This document shows positions 36,895 through 45,967 of a stretch of DNA of 64,000 bases, piece after piece (within the stretch, counting starts at the first letter, position 1; every line of letters begins with the position of its first letter). This stretch comes from Novosphingobium colocasiae (GTDB taxonomy: Bacteria; Pseudomonadota; Alphaproteobacteria; Sphingomonadales; Sphingomonadaceae), in NCBI RefSeq assembly GCF_014652555.1, contig NZ_BMZA01000001.1, positions 658,900-722,899 on the forward strand, written 5' to 3'. The translations under genes and the position numbers were made by a program. The notes beneath the pieces are model-generated. The model made no database searches. It was not told the origin of the DNA and saw nothing but the letters and a program-made list of their open reading frames with translations.

Positions 36895-37560
36895 ATGCCT
36901 CCCTCACTCGCCGATCGTTTCAAGGATTTCATCACCGACCGTGCCTTCCCCTGCGTCGGCGCGAAAAGCGCGTTGGCGCGGGGTACTCTCAAGATCGTGC
37001 CGTGCCGGCTTCTGACCAGCGCCTGGAACGATGTCCAGATTCATCGTGAACTGGCGCAATGGTCGCTGGACTACCGCCGCGAGCCCGGGCTGTTCCGGTC
37101 GCTCGCCTTCGTTTTCGAGGGGCCTGACGATCTGGGCGAGGCACAGTTCGAACGGGCGATGTGGGAGCGGGTGCAGTCACTCGCCGACAAGGATGCCTGG
37201 CTGGAGCAGCCTTACGACAGCCGGGTCAGCTCCGACCCCGACGATCCGCACTTCTCGCTCAGCTTCGGCGGCGAGGCCTATTTCGTGGTCGGCCTGCATC
37301 CCCACGCCACGCGCCCGGCGCGCCGGTTCGATACGCCGGTGCTGGTTTTCAACCTGCACGACCAGTTCGAGACGCTGCGCGCGCAGGAGCGGTACGAGCC
37401 GATCCGGCAGACTATCCTGGAACGCGATCTGGCGCTGGCGGGTTCGGTCAACCCCATGCTGGCGCGCCACGGCGAACGCAGCGAGGCGTCGCAATATTCC
37501 GGCCGGGCGGTGAGCGAGGACTGGCGCTGCCCGTTCCGCGACAAGCGGAGCGCGGGCTGA
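36895..37560 (+). CDS. YqcI/YcgG family protein, GntA-like N-hydroxylase
   Basis: 221 residues matching the YqcI/YcgG family: FITDRAFPCVGAKSALARG at the start, LAFVFEGPDDLGEAQFERAMWE, FSLSFGGEAYFVVGLHPHATRPARRF and the conserved NPMLARHGERSEASQYSGR near 185-205, ending CPFR. GntA of guanitoxin biosynthesis, a heme-dependent N-hydroxylase of a guanidino compound, belongs to this family. The gene is 150 bases after kdpE, and its stop overlaps the DUF1989 gene (TGATGG), so the two are coupled. Substrate here is unknown. Confidence 0.85.
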   Translation: MPPSLADRFKDFITDRAFPCVGAKSALARGTLKIVPCRLLTSAWNDVQIHRELAQWSLDYRREPGLFRSLAFVFEGPDDLGEAQFERAMWERVQSLADKDAWLEQPYDSRVSSDPDDPHFSLSFGGEAYFVVGLHPHATRPARRFDTPVLVFNLHDQFETLRAQERYEPIRQTILERDLALAGSVNPMLARHGERSEASQYSGRAVSEDWRCPFRDKRSAG

Positions 37561-38144
37561 TGGCCGCTCCCCACCGCATCGCGCCGCGTTCCGGGGTGGC
37601 CTTCGAACTGCGTCGGGGGCAGGCGCTGACGGTGATAGACCCCGAAGGCCGTCAGGTCGCCGACCTGCTGGCCTTCGCGAGCGACGATGTGCGCGAGGTG
37701 ATCTCGAACGGACGCACCTTCGATTACGAGGAGACCATTCATCTGGGGACCGGCAACCGGCTATGGTCCAATCGCTCGAACGTACTGCTGACGATCGAAG
37801 AGGATACCGTGGGTCGCCACGACTTCCTGCTGACCCCCTGCAGCGAGGCGACCTTTCGCCACTTCTATCCCACCCAGCCGGTCCATCGCGGCTGCTTCGG
37901 CAACCTTGCCGCCGCGCTGGCCCCCTGGGGGATCGTGCCGGACGATATCCCGGTCGCCTTCAATTGCTTCATGCAGGTGCCGGTGGACGGCAGCGGCAAG
38001 CTGAAAGTCCTGCCCCCCGATACCCGCCCCGGCGACAGCATCCGCTTCCGCGCCGAACGGGATCTGGTCATCGGCCTGACCGCGTGCTCGGCTTATGACA
38101 GCAACGGCGGCAGCTTCAAACCGATCGATTACCGGGTAGACTGA
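37560..38144 (+). CDS. DUF1989 / urea carboxylase-associated family protein
   Basis: 194 residues: FELRRGQALTVIDPEGRQVADLLAF, SNGRTFDYEETIHLGTGNRLW, LLTPCSEATFRHFYP, RGCFGNLAAAL, FNCFMQVPVDGSGKL, SIRFRAERDLVIGLTACSAYDSNGG, the classical DUF1989 pattern with conserved Cys, His and Asp/Glu. Relatives include the subunits now described as carboxyguanidine deiminase. The ATG at 37560 overlaps the stop of the GntA-like gene, so the pair is one unit. No urea/guanidine carboxylase gene is present, so a different guanidino-type substrate is likely. Confidence 0.87.
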   Translation: MAAPHRIAPRSGVAFELRRGQALTVIDPEGRQVADLLAFASDDVREVISNGRTFDYEETIHLGTGNRLWSNRSNVLLTIEEDTVGRHDFLLTPCSEATFRHFYPTQPVHRGCFGNLAAALAPWGIVPDDIPVAFNCFMQVPVDGSGKLKVLPPDTRPGDSIRFRAERDLVIGLTACSAYDSNGGSFKPIDYRVD

Positions 38145-38287
38145 GCGGATTCGGAGGCGCCACCGCCAGCGCCCGGCCTCAGCGTGAACCTGGCTATGTC
38201 GGCAAACTGATTGGCCTGGGATGGCGCAGGGGGGAGGCCGGAACGACATCACGGCCGAAAGACGGAAATGCTGAGATGCGCAAACTT

Positions 38288-38361
38288 TGGAGGCCCGAGC
38301 CGGAATCGAACCGGCGTGCACGGATTTGCAGTCCGCTGCGTCACCACTCCGCCATCGGGCC
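38288..38361 (-). tRNA. tRNA-Cys (anticodon GCA)
   Basis: Read on the minus strand: acceptor GGCCCGA/TCGGGCC, D-arm, anticodon stem GCGGA/TCCGT with loop CTGCAAA (anticodon GCA, Cys), T-arm GCCGG/CCGGC, discriminator T and encoded CCA. Confidence 0.95.
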
Positions 38362-38427
38362 ATCCGTGTGGAGAGGGGCCCCCTAACAACTGTCCCTGCC
38401 GGGTGCAACTCGTTTTGCGTCTCGCGG

Positions 38428-39822
38428 TCAGGCGGGGGTGAAGGTCAGGGTGCGGTGGACCGGGTCGGCGTGGGTGAGGATGACTTCCACGTCGTCGCCG
38501 GGGAATACCTCGGGCGCGAGCATGGTCGATATCACCGGCAGGTCACGCAAGTGGAGCGAGGCCTTGTCGCCGCGCACGTCGGTGACCGTCGCGTGGAAGC
38601 GGCAGCCTTCGAGGTTGGCCATCATCGCGGTTTCGGCGAGGTTGATGACCTCGCGTTCGATCCGCCCGTCGCGGGCGGCGGCGCGGGACATGACGGCGGG
38701 GAGGCGGGTGAAGGCCTCTTCTATGCCCGGCGGCATTGGCCGTCCCCCGGCGATCGCCAGCACCGCTTCCAGCACGAAGCGATCGGCCAGCCGCCGTAGC
38801 GGCGCGGTAGCGTGGGCATAGGGCGCGGCGACGGCGGCGTGCCAGGGCGGTTCGGCCGGGTCGAACGGCTTGTAGCCGGCACCCGGTGCGGCGCGGCGGA
38901 TCGCCATCATGAAGGCGGCATGCGGTGGCTTCGCGGGATCGAGCGTGGCTTCGATCTGGTCGAGCGATTGCCCGGCCGGCCAGTCGATGTGCAGCGCCGG
39001 CGCAGTCGCGCGCAGGCGTTCCTGCGCCCGCGCGTCGGGTTCGGGCATGGTCCGGAACAGCCCGGTCCGCGCGTCCATCATCGCCCGCGCCACCGCCATG
39101 TTCGCGGCGAGCGACAGCGCGGCATTGCGCTGTTCGGCGGGCAGGGCTGGCCGGAAGGCGAGGGCGAAGCCGCCGCGTCCGTTGCTTTCGACCTGCTGCT
39201 CGGGCGGATCGACCCGCGCCGCGCCGCGCGCCTGCTCGGCCGCAGCCAGCCGGGCGGCGAGCGGGGCGAAACCATCGGGCAGATCGGTGTCGCGCACGGT
39301 TTCGTATGCCAGCTTCGCTCGGCTGCGGATCACCGCGCGCTCCACCGTATCGAGCTGCACTGCGCCGGCCGGGTCCACCCGCACCGTCAGCACCACGGCG
39401 CGCCGATCACCGTCTGGGAGCAGGCTGGCCGCGCCTTCGCTCAGCACCGGGGGATAGAGGCTGGCCTTGCCGTCCGGCAGATAGGTCGTCTCCCCGCGCG
39501 CCCAGGCTTCGCGATCAATGACGTCGCCATCGCGGACGAAAGCACCGATGTCGGCAATGGCATAGTGCAACAGCCAGTCCGCCCCGGCCGCTTCGATGCA
39601 GAACGCCTGGTCGAGATCGACCGCGCCCGCCGGGTCGAGCGTGACGAAGGGGCGGGCGGTGCGATCCGTGTATTCACCCGGCGGCGGTGCACCCGCGCGG
39701 GCGACGGCGGCCGTGGCCGCCTCGGTCACCTCCGGCGGGAAGCCGGCGGGGACGGAGAATTCCTCGCGGATTTGCGCAAGGCCCTGCGTCAGCAGCCGGT
39801 CGGGATCGCGCAGTGCCTTCAT
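38428..39822 (-). CDS. RNB domain ribonuclease (RNase II/R family, short form)
   Basis: 464 residues. The RNB active-site strand reads TLDPAGAVDLDQAFCIE, with aspartates in the usual positions except that the fourth is Gln. YAIADIGAFVRDGDVIDREAWARGET, PYAHATAPLRRLADRFV and a C-terminal S1-like strand follow. Such proteins degrade RNA 3' to 5'. It lacks the N-terminal cold-shock domains of RNase R. The ATG at 39822 (MKALRDPDRLL) is preferred. Confidence 0.87.
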   Translation of the reverse strand: MKALRDPDRLLTQGLAQIREEFSVPAGFPPEVTEAATAAVARAGAPPPGEYTDRTARPFVTLDPAGAVDLDQAFCIEAAGADWLLHYAIADIGAFVRDGDVIDREAWARGETTYLPDGKASLYPPVLSEGAASLLPDGDRRAVVLTVRVDPAGAVQLDTVERAVIRSRAKLAYETVRDTDLPDGFAPLAARLAAAEQARGAARVDPPEQQVESNGRGGFALAFRPALPAEQRNAALSLAANMAVARAMMDARTGLFRTMPEPDARAQERLRATAPALHIDWPAGQSLDQIEATLDPAKPPHAAFMMAIRRAAPGAGYKPFDPAEPPWHAAVAAPYAHATAPLRRLADRFVLEAVLAIAGGRPMPPGIEEAFTRLPAVMSRAAARDGRIEREVINLAETAMMANLEGCRFHATVTDVRGDKASLHLRDLPVISTMLAPEVFPGDDVEVILTHADPVHRTLTFTPA

Positions 39823-39974
39823 CCGCGCGAGTGGAGCGCATGGGGGCCTGCTTGGCAAGAGGGCGGGAACGCTTGGCGGCCCAGGCGGCTTTCTCCGCTT
39901 GAGGCCTCCCTGTCACGTCTGACATGATGGCCGGCCCACCGGAATGAACCGGAGGGCAGCGGCGGAGAAGGCTT

Positions 39975-40508
39975 TTGTTGCTAGGCGTGGTACTTGCTGG
40001 CGGGAAATCGTCGCGCTTCGGCAGTGACAAGGCGCTGGCCGAACTGGATGGCCATTCGCTGCTGGCGCTGGCGGTGGATACGCTGTCAGGCTGGTGCGAA
40101 CGGGTGGTGGTGTGCGGGCGAGAGCAGGCACCCGCGCCGACCCTGCCCGATTGGCCGCGGGCCGGGATGGGGCCGCTCGGCGGGCTGGCGGCGGCGCTGC
40201 GCCATGCCTGCGACGAAGGCTACGAGCATGTCCTCAGTTGCGGGGTGGACGCGGGGCGGCTGCCCGATGATCTGCCCGGGCTGTTGCAGCCGGGGCCCGC
40301 CTGCCTGATCGATCAGCCGGTGATCGGCCTGTGGCCGGCCAGCGCCGCCTCCGTGCTCGAACGCCTGCTGCTGTCCGACGAGCGCCATTCGATGCGGCAT
40401 TTCGCCGAGCTGTGCGGGGCGCGAGAGGTGCGGATCGCAGGCGCGATCCCCAACATCAATACGCCGCAGGACCTGGCCGCGCTGACCGGTTTGCAGCCGC
40501 CGCGCTGA
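39975..40508 (+). CDS. mobA: Molybdenum cofactor guanylyltransferase
   Basis: 177 residues. The nucleotidyltransferase signature LAGGKSSRFGSDKALAEL near residue 7 and a GPLGGLAAAL loop identify MobA, which joins GMP to molybdopterin to make MGD. C-terminal NINTPQDLAAL matches the family's NVNTPEDL motif. TTG start at 39975 follows GGAGAAGG. Moco-dependent enzymes are hinted at by the [2Fe-2S] subunit gene at 55.7 kb. Confidence 0.88.
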   Translation: MLLGVVLAGGKSSRFGSDKALAELDGHSLLALAVDTLSGWCERVVVCGREQAPAPTLPDWPRAGMGPLGGLAAALRHACDEGYEHVLSCGVDAGRLPDDLPGLLQPGPACLIDQPVIGLWPASAASVLERLLLSDERHSMRHFAELCGAREVRIAGAIPNINTPQDLAALTGLQPPR

Positions 40509-40511
40509 CGG

Positions 40512-41318
40512 TCAGATGCCGGTCTGCGGGTTTCCCCGGCCGTTCGCCTTGCGGACCCCTGGTTCTTGCGGCAGCGGGTCCGGGACAGCGTAGAGCGTTG
40601 TTCCGTGGCAGTGGGCCAGATCGCGCACGCACAGGCGATAGCCGCCGGTGTTGCACGTCTCGATGATCCGGGGCAGGCCGACGTCCGACAGTTTGCGCCG
40701 CAGCCGCGACATATGGACGGCGATGCTGTTGGTTTCCGGGATGAAGCCCATGTTCCACACGTCGCGGATCAAATCCGGCTTGCTCACCGTTACATCGGGA
40801 CTGTCAGACAGTCGCCACAGCAGGGTGAATTCGCGCGGGTTGAGATCGAGCGGCCTGCCGGCGAAATAGGCATCACGGCCCAGTAGGTCGATCCGCAGGC
40901 GGCCAAACGTGCGAAACCGGGGCAGGTAGGCTGATCGCGTCACCAGCCGCTTCGCGCGCACCGCCAGTTCCTCCAGTGTCACGTCGTCGCCCAGAACCTC
41001 GGCAAAACCCATGCCGACCAGCACGGCCCGCTGGCTCGATGCGGTTACCCCCAGCACTATGGCCATGGTGCGCTCCGCCTCGCTGAAGCCGACCAGCGCG
41101 CACATCATCGCCGCGCTGTCCATCCCGGCCGCGTCGAACAGGCTGACCCGTCCGGTGCGAAAAGAACTATCGTCGAGAGTCCATCCGAACCGGCGCAAAT
41201 CCCGCTCCGGGACGATTTTTCCCAAAGGCCGGAACCGCAGTTCCGGGTGATCCTCTGCTGTCTTGCCAGTCTGATCCTGAGCTGCCCGTATGTGCATATC
41301 TGTCACGCTTTGCCCCAC
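40512..41318 (-). CDS. Winged-helix response regulator with atypical receiver domain
   Basis: 268 residues. The C-terminal half is an OmpR-type winged helix (LDLNPREFTLLWRLSDSPDVTVSK, NSIAVHMSRLRRKL, ETCNTGGYRL). The N-terminal half has receiver-like order but lacks the DD pair and the conserved Lys (LGDD where KP is usual), leaving only an Asp in VSLFDAAG. It probably does not respond to phosphorylation in the usual way. GTG 41318 or ATG 41297 could be the start. No partner kinase gene is adjacent. Confidence 0.78.
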   Translation of the reverse strand: MGQSVTDMHIRAAQDQTGKTAEDHPELRFRPLGKIVPERDLRRFGWTLDDSSFRTGRVSLFDAAGMDSAAMMCALVGFSEAERTMAIVLGVTASSQRAVLVGMGFAEVLGDDVTLEELAVRAKRLVTRSAYLPRFRTFGRLRIDLLGRDAYFAGRPLDLNPREFTLLWRLSDSPDVTVSKPDLIRDVWNMGFIPETNSIAVHMSRLRRKLSDVGLPRIIETCNTGGYRLCVRDLAHCHGTTLYAVPDPLPQEPGVRKANGRGNPQTGI

Positions 41319-41446
41319 GTTGACCGGGTTTCCTTCCCCAAGGAACCCCGGCCTTCGTGGTCAGCTAACGGCGATAAGACAGCACCCACAACTCACATTT
41401 AATTACAGGGAAGGGCTGTGATTTTCCAACATTTCAATATGTTAAT

Positions 41447-42664
41447 TCAGGCGGCAGAACTATTTACACCCATCGAGGTGAGATATTTCTTGATGTTGCG
41501 GGCGGCCTGGCGAAGCCGCTGTTCGTTCTCCACCATGGCGATCCGGACGAAGCCTTCGCCATCCTCGCCGTAACCCACGCCGGGGGCGACCGCCACTTCG
41601 GCATGTGTCAGCAACTGCTTTGAGAATTCGAGGCTGCCCATGTCCTTGAGCGCCGGGGGCAGTGGGGCCCACGCAAACATTGACGCCTTGGGGCTCGGGA
41701 TGTCCCAGCCGGCCCGGCCGAACGCCTCGACCATGACGTCGCGGCGCTTCTGGTAGAGTTCGCGGTTCTTCTCGACGATGTCCTGCGGACCGTTCAGCGC
41801 GGCGCAGGCGGCGGCCTGGATCGGGGTGAACGCCCCGTAATCGAGGTAGGACTTCACCCGCTTGAGCGCGGCGATCAGCTTGGGGTTGCCGACCGCAAAG
41901 CCCACGCGCCACCCCGCCATCGAGAACGTCTTGGACATCGAGGTGAATTCGACCGCGATGTCTTTGGCCCCCGGCACTTCGAGGATCGAGCGGGTCGGCT
42001 GACCGTCGTAATAAAGTTCGGAATAGGCCAGATCGGAGAGGACCCAGACCTTGTTTTCCTTCGCCCAGGCGACCAGCCGTTCGTAGAATGCCAGATCCAC
42101 CGTTTCGGCGGTCGGGTTGGACGGGTAGTTGACGATCAGGATCGATGGACGCGGCACGGTGAACGCCATCGCCCGGTCGAGCGAGCGCCAGTAGCCTTCG
42201 TCGGGCGTCGTCGGCACGGAGCGGATCGTCGCCCCGGCGATGATGAAGCCGAAGGTGTGGATCGGATAGCTGGGGTTGGGGGCCAGCACCACATCGCCGG
42301 GCGCGGTGATCGCGGTGGCAAGGCTGGCGAGCCCTTCCTTGGATCCCATCGTCATCACCACTTCGGTTTCGGGATCGAGTTCCACGTTGAAGCGGCGGGC
42401 GTAATAGTTGGCTTGGGCGCGGCGGATGCCGGGAATGCCCGAGCTTGCCGAATAACCGTGCGCGTCCGGCTTCTGCGCCACCTCGCACAGCTTGTCGATC
42501 ACGTGGGCGGGCGGTGGCAGGTCCGGGTTGCCCATCCCCAGGTCGATGATGTCCCGGCCCGCCTGGCGTGCCGCATGGCGCATCGCGTTCACTTCGGCGA
42601 TGACATAGGGCGGCAGTCGCTTGATGCGGTAGAACTCGTCTTCCATGACCTGTGTTGATTCCAT
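41447..42664 (-). CDS. Class I/II aminotransferase (AlaC-like)
   Basis: 405 residues, PLP-dependent fold type I. Motifs: EFYRIKRLPPYVIAEVN at the start, DLGMGNPDLPPP, YSASSGIPGIRRA, NPSYPIHTFGF, NYPSNPTAETVD, and the PLP lysine in SMSKTFSMAGWRVGF. This N-terminal EFYRIKRLPPYVIAEV signature is typical of the AlaC/YfdZ-LL-DAP aminotransferase-like subgroup, so alanine-pyruvate transamination is the best guess. ATG 42664 is chosen; ATG 42646 also works. Confidence 0.88.
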   Translation of the reverse strand: MESTQVMEDEFYRIKRLPPYVIAEVNAMRHAARQAGRDIIDLGMGNPDLPPPAHVIDKLCEVAQKPDAHGYSASSGIPGIRRAQANYYARRFNVELDPETEVVMTMGSKEGLASLATAITAPGDVVLAPNPSYPIHTFGFIIAGATIRSVPTTPDEGYWRSLDRAMAFTVPRPSILIVNYPSNPTAETVDLAFYERLVAWAKENKVWVLSDLAYSELYYDGQPTRSILEVPGAKDIAVEFTSMSKTFSMAGWRVGFAVGNPKLIAALKRVKSYLDYGAFTPIQAAACAALNGPQDIVEKNRELYQKRRDVMVEAFGRAGWDIPSPKASMFAWAPLPPALKDMGSLEFSKQLLTHAEVAVAPGVGYGEDGEGFVRIAMVENEQRLRQAARNIKKYLTSMGVNSSAA

Positions 42665-42889
42665 GCTTGCGGCGGAATGTGCCGCGCCGCTCCTGTAGAA
42701 GATTACGCGCGGCGCGCAAATGGGAGTTGCGCCGGCTTCAGCGTGGCCATCGACGGTGCCGCGCATGCTGTCGGCGGATCGATCCCGATTTCGGGCTTAG
42801 CGGACTCGACAGGGGCGGGCCGACGGGTCCACTAAGGCAAACGTCCGGTGGGCGCGGGGCGCAGCGGATCGCGAGGGGAATTGGTGCCG

Positions 42890-44755
42890 ATGGCGCATGA
42901 CGTGGCCGATATGATGTCCAGCCTGTTCCAGGCGCAAGGTGAAGGCGTGGCCACGATCATGGGCAAGATGATGCCCGCTGCCGGCGCCACCGAAGCCGAG
43001 AAGATTGTCCACTGGGCCCAGGTTGCCGGGCGGATGCAGTCGATCTGGACCGATTTCCAGGTGGAGCAGATCGGGCAGGCGGCGGCCCCGAATTCGCACC
43101 TCAGCGATCCGGTGCGCTGGATCGCCACGGTGGAAGCGGTGCTGCGGCAACTGCCGCTGGCCGATCCCGATGTGCAGGCCGGGCTGTGGAACGAGGTGCT
43201 GGACCTGATCGGCACCGTCATGGGGCAATACGGCCTGGGCCCGCGCGCAAGCGAACAATCCGCCGGTGACGATCCCGCGCTGCCGCTGGCCGATCGCCGC
43301 TTCGCCGATCCCCGCTGGCGGCGTCAGCCGGTGTTCGCGCTGCTGCATCAGGTCTACCTGCTGCTGTCGCGACAGGTGACGGCGCTGGCCGAATCGGTGG
43401 AAGGGATGGAGCCGGGCAAGAAGGCCCAGTTGATCTTCGCCACCAACATCCTGCTCGATGCGCTGAGCCCGGCGAATTTCCCGCTGACCAACCCCGTCGC
43501 TCTCGACAAGGCGGGCGAGACGCAGGGTGACAGTCTGGTGCGCGGGTTCGAGCATCTGGTGAGCGATCTGCGCAAGCGCCAGCTTACCCACACCGCGCCC
43601 GGCGCATTCGTGATCGGCGAGAATATCGCCACCACGCCCGGCAAGGTGATCCTCGAAACCCCGCTGTACCAGCTTATCCAGTACACCCCGACCACCGACA
43701 AGGTGCTCAAGACGCCGCTGCTGATCTTCCCGCCGTGGATCAACCGGTTCTACATCCTCGATCTCAACGCCAAGAAAAGCTTCGTGCGCTGGGCGGTGGA
43801 GCAGGGGGTGAGCGTGTTCATGGTGTCGTGGAAATCGGCCGATGCCACGCTCGCCGACGTGACTTGGGACGATTACATCCAGGCGCAGATGGATTGCATC
43901 GACACGGTATGCACCCGGCTTGCCGTGCCCGCGACGCACACCATCGGCTATTGCGTGGCCGGGACCACGCTGGCGGCGACGCTGGCGGTGATGGCGCGCA
44001 AGGGCACGGCCGACAAGGTCGCCAGCGGCACCTTCTTCACCGCGCAGGTCGATTTCGAGGAAGCCGGCGATCTCAAGAACTTCATCGACGATCAGCAGAT
44101 CGATGCGATCGGCCGCTTGGCTACGGACGGCTACATCGACGGCCGGTACATGGCTGCGACGTTCAATATCCTGCGCGGCAACGATCTGATCTGGAGCACG
44201 GTCCAAAAGAACTACCTGCTGGGCGAAGCCTATCCGGCTTTCGACCTGCTCCACTGGAACGGCGATGTCACGAACCTGCCGGCCAGGTGGCACCGCGATT
44301 ACCTGCGCGATCTCTACCGTGACAACCGCATGGTGGTGCCCGATTCGCTGCAGGCCTGCGGCGAGCCGATCGACCTCAGGCGCATTCATACCCCGTGCTA
44401 CATCCAGGCCGGGCGCGAGGATCATATCGCGCCGACGCACAGCGTATGGAAGCTGACCCGCTATCTGCAAGGGCCATGGACGTTCCTGCTCGCCGGATCG
44501 GGCCATATCGCTGGGGTGGTCAACCCACCGTCCTCCGACAAGTACGGGTATTGGACGAACGACGATGCCCCGCGCTCGCTGGCCGAGTTCCAGTCGGGCG
44601 CGGTCGCGCATCCGGGCAGTTGGTGGCCGCACTGGATCGGCTGGATCCGGAGCCTTGACGCACAAACGGTGCCTGCGCGCGGCAAGCGCCGACCCGGCGG
44701 GCGTGGCGATCGGGTGATCGAGGATGCGCCGGGGCGTTACGTCGCCACGCGCTGA
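42890..44755 (+). CDS. phaC: Class I polyhydroxyalkanoate synthase
   Basis: 621 residues. The lipase-like box GYCVAG (353-358) carries nucleophile C355; D511 (GREDHIAP) and H539 (GSGHIAGVVNPP) complete the triad. It polymerises hydroxyacyl-CoA into granule polyester. N-terminal 100 residues are the typical poorly conserved helical part. The ATG at 42890 with AGGGGA upstream is preferred over an in-frame GTG at 42848. The phasin gene follows on the same strand after a 311-base control region. Confidence 0.95.
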   Translation: MAHDVADMMSSLFQAQGEGVATIMGKMMPAAGATEAEKIVHWAQVAGRMQSIWTDFQVEQIGQAAAPNSHLSDPVRWIATVEAVLRQLPLADPDVQAGLWNEVLDLIGTVMGQYGLGPRASEQSAGDDPALPLADRRFADPRWRRQPVFALLHQVYLLLSRQVTALAESVEGMEPGKKAQLIFATNILLDALSPANFPLTNPVALDKAGETQGDSLVRGFEHLVSDLRKRQLTHTAPGAFVIGENIATTPGKVILETPLYQLIQYTPTTDKVLKTPLLIFPPWINRFYILDLNAKKSFVRWAVEQGVSVFMVSWKSADATLADVTWDDYIQAQMDCIDTVCTRLAVPATHTIGYCVAGTTLAATLAVMARKGTADKVASGTFFTAQVDFEEAGDLKNFIDDQQIDAIGRLATDGYIDGRYMAATFNILRGNDLIWSTVQKNYLLGEAYPAFDLLHWNGDVTNLPARWHRDYLRDLYRDNRMVVPDSLQACGEPIDLRRIHTPCYIQAGREDHIAPTHSVWKLTRYLQGPWTFLLAGSGHIAGVVNPPSSDKYGYWTNDDAPRSLAEFQSGAVAHPGSWWPHWIGWIRSLDAQTVPARGKRRPGGRGDRVIEDAPGRYVATR

Positions 44756-45066
44756 CACTGCAGTGCAACCAATCGCTGCGCAAATGCGTTGCTGAAACGA
44801 TAACGCTGCGGCGATGAGCACCGTCTCCGGCCAGACAGTCCGGGGCCCGGAAACCCTTACAAATTTTTCATGCTGCACTGCAACATAACGGGTTGACTTC
44901 GCGTTCGCGGAATCGTATTTTGCAATGCAACAAGCGTAATCAGTGCTGTCGAACGCTGATCCGGTCGCGATGATCCGTTACAAAAGTTCGCGTCCGGTCG
45001 GGTTCAGGGTTCAGATTGCGGCTGTGCCACGGTGTGGCCCACTGTTTGCAATGCGGGAATGTCGGG
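44756..45066 (+). promoter_or_regulatory. Phasin control region with three TGCAnTGCAAC motifs and a promoter
   Basis: Gene-free 311 bases. Motif copies: TGCAGTGCAAC (44759-44769), TGCACTGCAAC (44874-44884), TGCAATGCAAC (44921-44931). A sigma-70-like promoter TTGACT (44893-44898), 17-base spacer, TATTTT (44916-44921) lies exactly between copies 2 and 3, copy 3 starting at the last -10 base. Established: PhaR repressors of alphaproteobacteria bind TGC(N3)GCA-type sites before phasin genes. Inference: PhaR represses the phasin here until granules titrate it. Confidence 0.75.
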
Positions 45067-45945
45067 ATGGTCGATAAGGACAAAGTGACGGGATCGGCAA
45101 AGAAGGCCGTGCCTGCCGGGCGCGCCCCGCGCAAGGCTCCCGCAGCCAAGAAGGCAGTCGTTGCGAAAGCGCCGGCGGTCCGTGCTCCCCAGCCCGTTGC
45201 CGCCAAGCCCGCGCCGGCCCCGAAGGTCGCGGCCGCTGTGGCCAAGCCTACGCCGCCTGTCGCTGCTCCGGTTCCGGTCAAGGCTGAAAAGCCGGCCAAG
45301 CCTGCGGCCATCAAGGCCGCGGTGGCAGTGCCGGCAAAGATCCCGGCCCCGGCCGAGATCGCACCTCCGGCGGCCCCGGCTCCGGCTCCGGCTCCGGTCG
45401 TTGCGGCAGCGATCGTTCCACCCGTTCCCAAGGCGGCACCAAAGACCGTCCCTACTGAAAAACCACGTTTCGCAGGACTTTCTTTCAATCTTTTCTCCGA
45501 GGACAGAACCATGGATTTCAACGCCAACTTCAGCGGCATGCAGGACGCGATCACCGAAGCCCAGACCAAGGCCAAGGCCGCGTTCGACAAGAGCACCTCG
45601 ATGCTGGGCGAAGTCAGCGACTTCACCAAGGGCAACGTCGAAGCGATCATCGAATCGGGCAAGATCCTCGCCGAAGGCGTGCAGGGTCTGGGCACCGAGA
45701 TCGTTTCGGAAAGCCGCAGCGCTTTCGAAACGATGACCGGTGACATCAAGGAACTGGCCGCAGCCAAGTCGCCGACCGATTTCTTCAAGCTCCAGGGTGA
45801 CCTGATGCGCAAGAACTTCGACAGTGCCGTGGCTTATGGCTCGAAGAGCAGCGAAACCATGCTCAAGCTCGCCAGCGACGTGATTGCCCCCATTTCGGGC
45901 CGCGTCAGCCTGGCGATGGAAAAGGCTCGCACCATTTCGGTCTGA
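45067..45945 (+). CDS. Phasin with Ala/Pro/Lys-rich N-terminal extension
   Basis: 292 residues. The first roughly 145 are a low-complexity basic stretch ([43 protein letters not shown]), like the histone-H1-type tails of PhaF/PhaM that attach granules to DNA. The C-terminal 144 are a Phasin_2-type helix domain ([55 protein letters not shown]). A second in-frame ATG (45511, residue 149) with GAGGA before it starts the phasin domain itself, so a short product is possible. A terminator follows. Confidence 0.85.
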   Translation: MVDKDKVTGSAKKAVPAGRAPRKAPAAKKAVVAKAPAVRAPQPVAAKPAPAPKVAAAVAKPTPPVAAPVPVKAEKPAKPAAIKAAVAVPAKIPAPAEIAPPAAPAPAPAPVVAAAIVPPVPKAAPKTVPTEKPRFAGLSFNLFSEDRTMDFNANFSGMQDAITEAQTKAKAAFDKSTSMLGEVSDFTKGNVEAIIESGKILAEGVQGLGTEIVSESRSAFETMTGDIKELAAAKSPTDFFKLQGDLMRKNFDSAVAYGSKSSETMLKLASDVIAPISGRVSLAMEKARTISV

Positions 45946-45967
45946 TCCTTTCTAATGGGTACCGTGT

